64,000 nucleotides of DNA from the IMG/VR virus record IMGVR_UViG_3300046744_000223, positions 1-64,000 of that record; one strand, written 5' to 3'. Below are positions 60,209-64,000 of the stretch, piece after piece. Below the pieces are notes generated by a model. It was not told the origin of the DNA, did no database searches, and was given only the letters and a program-made list of their open reading frames with translations. The translations under genes were made by a program, and so were the position numbers. Numbering within the stretch: the first letter of the stretch is position 1; every line of letters begins with the position of its first letter. The DNA comes from a virus.

Positions 60209-60406
60209 TTATGTTAATTCTTCAAAGTCAATTGAAGGAATTTCCTCACAAAACCAATAGTATCCATCTCTTTTTAAAACAGTATCAGCGTTAAGGTGTT
60301 CCTTCCATACATCAATTATCGGATTTCGGTCAATTTTAATCTTTTTAACCACGATGAACAACTTATCATTAAACGTAACTTTTTGCGACCTGAAGAATCT
60401 ATACAC
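60209..60406 (-). CDS. Small unknown protein (65 aa), GTG start
   Basis: GTG at 60406 overlaps the Hsp20 stop (TAGTG). The product starts VYRFFRSQKVTFNDKLFIVV and ends DGYYWFCEEIPSIDFEELT. A basic N-terminal half and an acidic end are visible, probably a small beta-rich fold. I recognise no family. It is the last gene before the terminator and is translationally coupled to the chaperone gene, but this does not reveal its role. Confidence 0.6.
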   Translation of the reverse strand: MYRFFRSQKVTFNDKLFIVVKKIKIDRNPIIDVWKEHLNADTVLKRDGYYWFCEEIPSIDFEELT

Positions 60407-60750
60407 TATTTAACTTTTACTTTTATCGATTTAGCCTTACGGTCCTCATACTTAGGTATTGATACAATAAGTAACCCATCCTTAGCAACAGCAGATGTTT
60501 TATTTATATCAAACGCATCATGTATCTTGTATCTCTTTTCCAATTTACGATGTTCCTTTTCAGCTTTGATTTCAATCATTCGGTCAGCAACAATAACATC
60601 GATGTCTTCATTGGACAATCCAGGCACTGCGAATTCCATAGTTAGTACATCATCTTTTAAAAAAGCAGTATTTGAATTAAGGCCTGCTTCATTCCCCCAC
60701 TCCCCCAACATAAAGTCGGAGACCATTGTGTTTAGTCTATTAAACGTCAT
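60406..60750 (-). CDS. Small heat-shock protein, Hsp20/alpha-crystallin type
   Basis: An ATP-independent holdase. The 114-residue protein has a short N-terminus (MTFNRLNTMVSDFMLGEWGN), then the crystallin domain: FLKDDVLTMEFAVPGLSNED, IDVIVADRMIEIKAEKEHRK and DGLLIVSIPKYEDRKAKSIK. The family hallmark near the C-terminus is normally A-x-x-x-n-G-v-L; here it is SAVAKDGLLIV. Hsp20 genes are common in marine T4-like phages, where they may aid capsid or scaffold folding. The unit ends at the terminator before uvsE. No Shine-Dalgarno sequence stands out. Confidence 0.92.
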   Translation of the reverse strand: MTFNRLNTMVSDFMLGEWGNEAGLNSNTAFLKDDVLTMEFAVPGLSNEDIDVIVADRMIEIKAEKEHRKLEKRYKIHDAFDINKTSAVAKDGLLIVSIPKYEDRKAKSIKVKVK

Positions 60751-60830
60751 ATTATATTCCTTTTATTAATTTATTAATACATTAACAATAGAACAATATG
60801 TAGACCAATTGATTATTTCATGACACGATG

Positions 60831-61190
60831 TCAGTTTACCGATAGTGGTTGTGACATTCCTATACATTTATAGAAATAAGTGTCACCTTTTTTCTTATCA
60901 AACGTCAATATATAACCATCCATTTGAAACGTGCTTATTGTTTTCATAGCTATATCATAGTCATTACACGTTAAAAGAAAATGTGTATCGGTAATAACTA
61001 CATCAATAGACGTAGCTGATGTATGTTCATCGTCAATGTCAAATTCATCGTCAACCTCAAACTCAAAAAGAACGTCATCCGATATATTAAAGTAATCGTA
61101 TACGTATTCTAATTTGGCTACAACCCCAAGTGACATAAAGAAGTTATATTCAGATTCATCCCAATGCCATTCTCCAAAATAATTTTCCAT
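60831..61190 (-). CDS. Unknown acidic protein (119 aa)
   Basis: Starts MENYFGEWHWDESEYNFFMS and is acidic with aromatic residues (FEFEVDDEFDIDDEHTSATS). The second half is probably alpha/beta (IDVVITDTHFLLTCNDYDIA, then TFDKKKGDTYFYKCIG). No family is recognised. An 80-base gap without a visible hairpin separates it from the Hsp20 gene. Low pI and small size suggest a host-takeover or DNA-mimic-like protein, which is speculative. Confidence 0.6.
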   Translation of the reverse strand: MENYFGEWHWDESEYNFFMSLGVVAKLEYVYDYFNISDDVLFEFEVDDEFDIDDEHTSATSIDVVITDTHFLLTCNDYDIAMKTISTFQMDGYILTFDKKKGDTYFYKCIGMSQPLSVN

Positions 61191-61222
61191 AATAACACCA
61201 ATATCCCTTCCGTTTACTATAA

Positions 61223-61591
61223 CTATCTATTAATTGAGTTATGTATCTCATTTAATAAAATTAAAGCCTCTCGTGTTATTATATTTTTATCCCTAGCACA
61301 CTCTAAACAAATTTCAACAAATACCAAATCCATTGTTTGGTCCGCTATGTAAGACTCCAATCTAAGTAGACTCTTAATCATTTTGTTAGTGTAATCTACT
61401 GAGGGGGATTCGTCCGCAAAGGTAATGAGTTGTTTTATCTTTTGCTTAGCTATGGTGAAGTAAGGGTCTTTACGTTCCGTTAAGATTGTAGAGACCCCAT
61501 CATCTAAAAATAATGCTAATTCAGAAACATCTCCATGGTCAGTGGTATCCAACGTTGAAGTTAGTATCCTTGAAATTACATCATCACCCAC
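61223..61591 (-). CDS. Unknown helical protein (122 aa), GTG start
   Basis: No ATG is available near the start, so GTG 61591 (VGDDVISRILTSTLDTTD) is used, nine bases after the upstream stop. The sequence is helical, with LALFLDDGVSTILTERKDPY, TNKMIKSLLRLESYIADQT and VFVEICLECARDKNIITREA. No metal or catalytic motif is evident. It belongs to a run of small genes of unknown role. Confidence 0.6.
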   Translation of the reverse strand: MGDDVISRILTSTLDTTDHGDVSELALFLDDGVSTILTERKDPYFTIAKQKIKQLITFADESPSVDYTNKMIKSLLRLESYIADQTMDLVFVEICLECARDKNIITREALILLNEIHNSINR

Positions 61592-61600
61592 TTTTAAATT

Positions 61601-61900
61601 TTAGTTTAAAATACCTAACCGATATCGTTGTTGAGTCGAAGATATAGCAGTTTCCAATGTTTGAATAATCTTCGTTGCTTCCGACTTTGTTAATTCAATT
61701 TCATGGTTACCCACTATTAACGACCCAAGCTCCATACGATTTTTTATAGGAAAATCTTCCTTTGTTAAATCAGGATTAAAAGCGAAGTCTATTGAACTAT
61801 AATTTTTACCATAAGCTTTGGCCTGTCGAACGACCTCACTTTCTGTAACTCCATAAGATTGGTTTACAAACCCACGTTGTTTATTGTTGTGCTTTTTCAT
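61601..61900 (-). CDS. Unknown small protein (99 aa)
   Basis: Starts MKKHNNKQRGFVNQSYGVTE and contains SSIDFAFNPDLTKEDFPIKN, then a helical C-terminus (TKSEATKIIQTLETAISSTQ). A promoter motif of the late type lies 23 bases before the ATG, so this gene and the next ones downstream may be late-expressed. No family is recognised. Confidence 0.62.
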   Translation of the reverse strand: MKKHNNKQRGFVNQSYGVTESEVVRQAKAYGKNYSSIDFAFNPDLTKEDFPIKNRMELGSLIVGNHEIELTKSEATKIIQTLETAISSTQQRYRLGILN

Positions 61901-61922
61901 TATATAGAAATTGTTTATTTAC

Positions 61923-61932
61923 TATAAATAGT
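61923..61932 (-). promoter_or_regulatory. Putative late promoter motif ACTATTTATA
   Basis: A copy of the recurring element, 23 bases before the 99-residue gene, in the 51-base gap after the 98-residue gene. Confidence 0.62.
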
Positions 61933-61951
61933 TTTCACAACTTTAATAAAA

Positions 61952-62248
61952 TCACTTTCTGCGATTTCTACGAGAAACTCTATTAAACTTTTTCTCGTTA
62001 AAACTCATAGCACTTCGTATGGGGTGTGTTCTATTAATATTTTGCTTATACCTAACACACTCTGCTGCCCAAAACCATGCCATACTAACACTGTCTTGTG
62101 GTGGTATCATAAACTCTAAACCAATAGAACCACCATTTCCATTTGATATCGTAAAACGACCATCAGTGGTCATTTCAGTTTTAGCGGATGGGTACTTCTT
62201 TAAGACCTTACGTTTTAAAGATTTAAATTTCTTAACATCAATTACCAT
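61952..62248 (-). CDS. Unknown small basic protein (98 aa)
   Basis: Starts MVIDVKKFKSLKRKVLKKYP and ends in a basic tail (KKFNRVSRRNRRK). The middle (TTDGRFTISNGNGGSIGLEF, then SVSMAWFWAAECVRYKQNIN) is a small alpha/beta domain. Charge suggests nucleic-acid binding, without a motif to support it. It overlaps the upstream gene by 11 bases. Confidence 0.62.
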   Translation of the reverse strand: MVIDVKKFKSLKRKVLKKYPSAKTEMTTDGRFTISNGNGGSIGLEFMIPPQDSVSMAWFWAAECVRYKQNINRTHPIRSAMSFNEKKFNRVSRRNRRK

Positions 62249-62450
62249 TATTAAATATCTTTGTAAGTGTACGACTTATGTGATACGTTGTCAACTCTTT
62301 GTTAACCGAACATGATTCAAGCGTCTTTCCATTTTCCAAATGTACTGAATAGACCCACCCCTTTTTAAGCTTTTTAGCAATCGTGACGGCACCAACTCGG
62401 TTAGTGCCGTTCACGTTTACTACTACATTATCACCTACTGAGTATATCAT
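62238..62450 (-). CDS. Small beta-rich protein, SH3/KOW-like (70 aa)
   Basis: MIYSVGDNVVVNVNGTNRVG, then VTIAKKLKKGWVYSVHLENG, reads as a small beta-barrel like those of KOW/SH3 domains, which often bind RNA, DNA or proteins. The ATG overlaps the upstream stop by four bases, and its own stop overlaps the next start. The assignment is from the strand pattern and Gly placement only. Confidence 0.58.
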   Translation of the reverse strand: MIYSVGDNVVVNVNGTNRVGAVTIAKKLKKGWVYSVHLENGKTLESCSVNKELTTYHISRTLTKIFNNGN

Positions 62451-62647
62451 TGTATAACACTGATAATTTTAGTGTCAACGACAGCAGTTACCTCGAACTC
62501 TAAATTACTTCCTTCGAATTCAGCAACAACCTTAGTTTCAGCATCCGTTACAGATATGGCTTGAACTAAATATTGTTCAGTTACTTTTTTAACTCTTCCT
62601 TTGTCATCTTCATGATGAACCTTTACTTTTGCAATGTAATAACTCAT
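62447..62647 (-). CDS. DUF4494-like small protein (66 aa)
   Basis: The pattern Y-A-KV--...DDKGRVKKVTEQYLVQAIS, then VTDAETKVVAEFEG and FEVTAVV, matches what I remember of DUF4494 (KVRYEK...GxxKKVTExYLVDAxSFTEAE), a family of unknown function from Bacteroidota genomes and their phages. This is the best single hint of the host phylum in the window. The length is shorter than the bacterial members (about 150). It lies in a compact operon with small unknown genes. Confidence 0.6.
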   Translation of the reverse strand: MSYYIAKVKVHHEDDKGRVKKVTEQYLVQAISVTDAETKVVAEFEGSNLEFEVTAVVDTKIISVIQ

Positions 62648-62660
62648 AATTTACTTTTAT

Positions 62661-63290
62661 TTAATATTGATTATAATTATTGTTTAACATATCGTAGAGC
62701 TGAACCTCGTCTACTAACTCATACTGACCATTAGGGCCAGGATCATTATAATGAGTGAAAATTGTATGATAGAATTCAACGAACTCTTCACCATCGTGTT
62801 GTCTTCCAGCGGGGATAACAATGAACTCAAAGTTATCTCCATGGTCAACAAATTTTAATGCATCATCAGCACCAGTTACTCTAAATATTTCAGGTGAATA
62901 TTTTAAATCCATAATATAGTCTGTTTGACTATCTTCTCTATAATCCATATGACTTGCCATAGATTGAATATAGTCATTGAGTTCTACACCATCGTCAGTT
63001 GCTTCGTAAGCCAACTTACCATCCGCACGTAATACCATCCGTACCAACCCCTTGTCTGATAATTCAGATAATGCGTTATCAGTCTCCCACATTTCATATG
63101 TCCTAAAAGTTTTCATAAGAACATCGGACAATAAGTCATCGTCATTGGAATTGGACAAGTCATCTCTTAAATACTCAAGGAACTTCTCAATGTGTTCAAT
63201 ATTCATTAAATGAAAAAAATCGTCTTTATATAGTTGCTTTCTAACTTCGGAAAACAAATCTTCGAAGTCACCTTTATTGTCCCAATTCAT
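62661..63290 (-). CDS. Unknown acidic protein (209 aa)
   Basis: Starts MNWDNKGDFEDLFSEVRKQL. The N-terminal half is helical and acidic (RDDLSNSNDDDLLSDVLMKT), with LSDKGLVRMVLRADGKLAYE in a winged-helix-like position near residues 95-120. The second half contains FVDHGDNFEFIVIPAGRQHD. No named family is recognised. It overlaps the upstream gene by 17 bases. A transcription-related role is possible given the winged-helix-like part, but confidence in that is low. Confidence 0.6.
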   Translation of the reverse strand: MNWDNKGDFEDLFSEVRKQLYKDDFFHLMNIEHIEKFLEYLRDDLSNSNDDDLLSDVLMKTFRTYEMWETDNALSELSDKGLVRMVLRADGKLAYEATDDGVELNDYIQSMASHMDYREDSQTDYIMDLKYSPEIFRVTGADDALKFVDHGDNFEFIVIPAGRQHDGEEFVEFYHTIFTHYNDPGPNGQYELVDEVQLYDMLNNNYNQY

Positions 63291-63447
63291 ACTCTCTTAT
63301 TATAGTTTGTAAATAAGCCATAGCTTCAGAATTACCCATTAACATATCTGCGTTTTTATATCTAAGTACAACCTCTTCAGTTCCATAGTCATAAACCATA
63401 CTCTGAAGTTTCTCCTTACTTGGTAATGTTTTTTTATTAAATCCCAT
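63274..63447 (-). CDS. Small unknown protein (57 aa)
   Basis: I choose ATG 63447 (MGFNKKTLPSKEKLQSMVYD), one base after the upstream stop; the longer frame to 63456 would overlap it. The rest (EEVVLRYKNADMLMGNSEAM, then AYLQTIIREYELGQ) is helical. The spacing to both neighbours suggests co-translation. No family is recognised. Confidence 0.62.
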   Translation of the reverse strand: MGFNKKTLPSKEKLQSMVYDYGTEEVVLRYKNADMLMGNSEAMAYLQTIIREYELGQ

Positions 63448-63448
63448 A

Positions 63449-63775
63449 CTAATCAAACCACTCTGACCTATTAGTCTTTACGTTATCAACGTTGTTATAC
63501 TTAGGGTCACCACCCAATTTAGAAGCGGCCTCAGCAATCTTTTCGTTAACTTCATTGTCACCTAACTGACCAATTTCTTTTGCTCTCTTCAACTCCTTAG
63601 TTGTCAACTTATCACCTTTACTTAATGCTGCATACATCTTAGTATGATACTGACCCAATGGCCGTGTCTTTGTTTTAAGATACTCTGCTTTGGTATCTAA
63701 ATACTCGAAGAATGCATCTTCACTCAATTGAGTTATCTCTTCTTCGGTTAATTCATTATTAGGGTCGTAAATCAT
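63449..63775 (-). CDS. Small unknown protein (108 aa)
   Basis: Starts MIYDPNNELTEEEITQLSED and is highly charged and helical (FEYLDTKAEYLKTKTRPLGQ, then ELKRAKEIGQLGDNEVNEKI). No family is recognised. A T-rich TTTTTGTATATTTGTATATA stretch lies immediately upstream and may be a promoter different from the late type. It heads the operon down to the 66-residue gene. Confidence 0.62.
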   Translation of the reverse strand: MIYDPNNELTEEEITQLSEDAFFEYLDTKAEYLKTKTRPLGQYHTKMYAALSKGDKLTTKELKRAKEIGQLGDNEVNEKIAEAASKLGGDPKYNNVDNVKTNRSEWFD

Positions 63776-63799
63776 ATATACAAATATACAAAAAAAATA

Positions 63800-64000
63800 T
63801 TAAACATCCAAACCATTTCGTCTCATTTGTTCGTGACAATAGTAATTATACAACTCCTCAAGGTCCATTGCTTTTTTACTCATCATCTCATCCCACAAAC
63901 AAAATCCAAACTTCTCTCTTAATTCAATCTTCAAATCACGTAATAACTTTTGTTCATCCTTAAACGCTTCTTCGTCAAGCTTCAAAGCCTTTACGTTTTT
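63800..64000 (-). CDS. Unknown small protein, 5' end probably beyond window
   Basis: The frame is open to the window edge (codons for KNVKALKLDEEAFKDEQKLL precede the rest) and no ATG occurs in the visible part before residue 34, though a TTG at 63985 could serve. At least 66 residues are encoded, ending HEQMRRNGLDV, with FGFCLWDEMMSKKAMDLEEL in the middle. It is helical and charged. No family is recognised. Confidence 0.55.
   Translation of the reverse strand, partial: KNVKALKLDEEAFKDEQKLLRDLKIELREKFGFCLWDEMMSKKAMDLEELYNYYCHEQMRRNGLDV

Noticed and set aside
1-64000. tRNA genes, insertion sequences, integrase or attachment sites.
   Set aside because: I found no cloverleaf-like segments, transposase motifs or integrase motifs; the intergenic gaps are all under 200 bases.

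Overview
This window is part of the genome of a tailed phage with a T4-type (myovirus) morphogenesis programme. All the genes I support lie on the minus strand, so transcription runs from high to low coordinates. The DNA is AT-rich and densely packed. Many genes overlap by TAATG or ATGA junctions, and no stretch longer than 300 bases lacks a gene. I see no tRNA, CRISPR array, insertion sequence or integrase. Recognisable T4-type proteins are the major capsid protein gp23, an acidic core protein (gp22-like), prohead protease gp21, portal gp20, large terminase gp17, baseplate proteins gp25, gp6 and a gp5-like hub, late sigma factor gp55, a fused gp47-gp46 recombination nuclease and a gp61-type primase. 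A 66-residue protein resembling DUF4494, a family I remember from Bacteroidota and their phages, suggests a Bacteroidota host, probably marine. That host call is an inference.

Layout in transcription order. (1) 64000-56570: small unknown genes, an Hsp20 chaperone, a UV-damage endonuclease, a four-helix membrane protein, ClpP and an HD-domain hydrolase. (2) 56568-40401: gp55, then the baseplate block (gp5-like, gp25, gp6 and large structural proteins) and a set of related tail-surface proteins. (3) 40394-35845: a T7-type endonuclease I, the primase and the gp47-gp46 fusion. (4) 35824-31067: a 1585-residue tail protein. (5) 31031-13780: the head block, with several multidomain proteins of unknown role, then gp17, gp20, core proteins, gp21, ribosomal protein bS21, gp22 and gp23. 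(6) 13668-1: PhoH, followed by tail-fibre or adhesin genes that end in a collagen-like protein running off the window.

Three points stand out. First, the collagen-like protein begins with an intein-related Hint domain whose N-terminal reaction residues look lost, while its C-terminal His-Asn/Thr junction is intact. Second, many head-region proteins, including a 762-residue fusion of a nucleotidyltransferase and a polynucleotide-ligase domain, carry hydrophobic-x-Glu/small-residue motifs at their N-termini and between domains. This pattern matches T4 gp21 cleavage sites and suggests packaged polyproteins processed in the prohead. Third, the phage encodes its own bS21 next to the capsid genes, and many late genes carry strong Shine-Dalgarno sequences.

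A recurring element, ATAYTTATA on the minus strand, precedes at least fourteen transcription units, mostly 22-40 bases before the start codon. It is the best candidate for the late promoter read by the encoded gp55. Four hairpin-plus-T-tract terminators separate some of these units. Genes for tail sheath, tail tube, tape measure, neck proteins and most of the replisome are not in the window.
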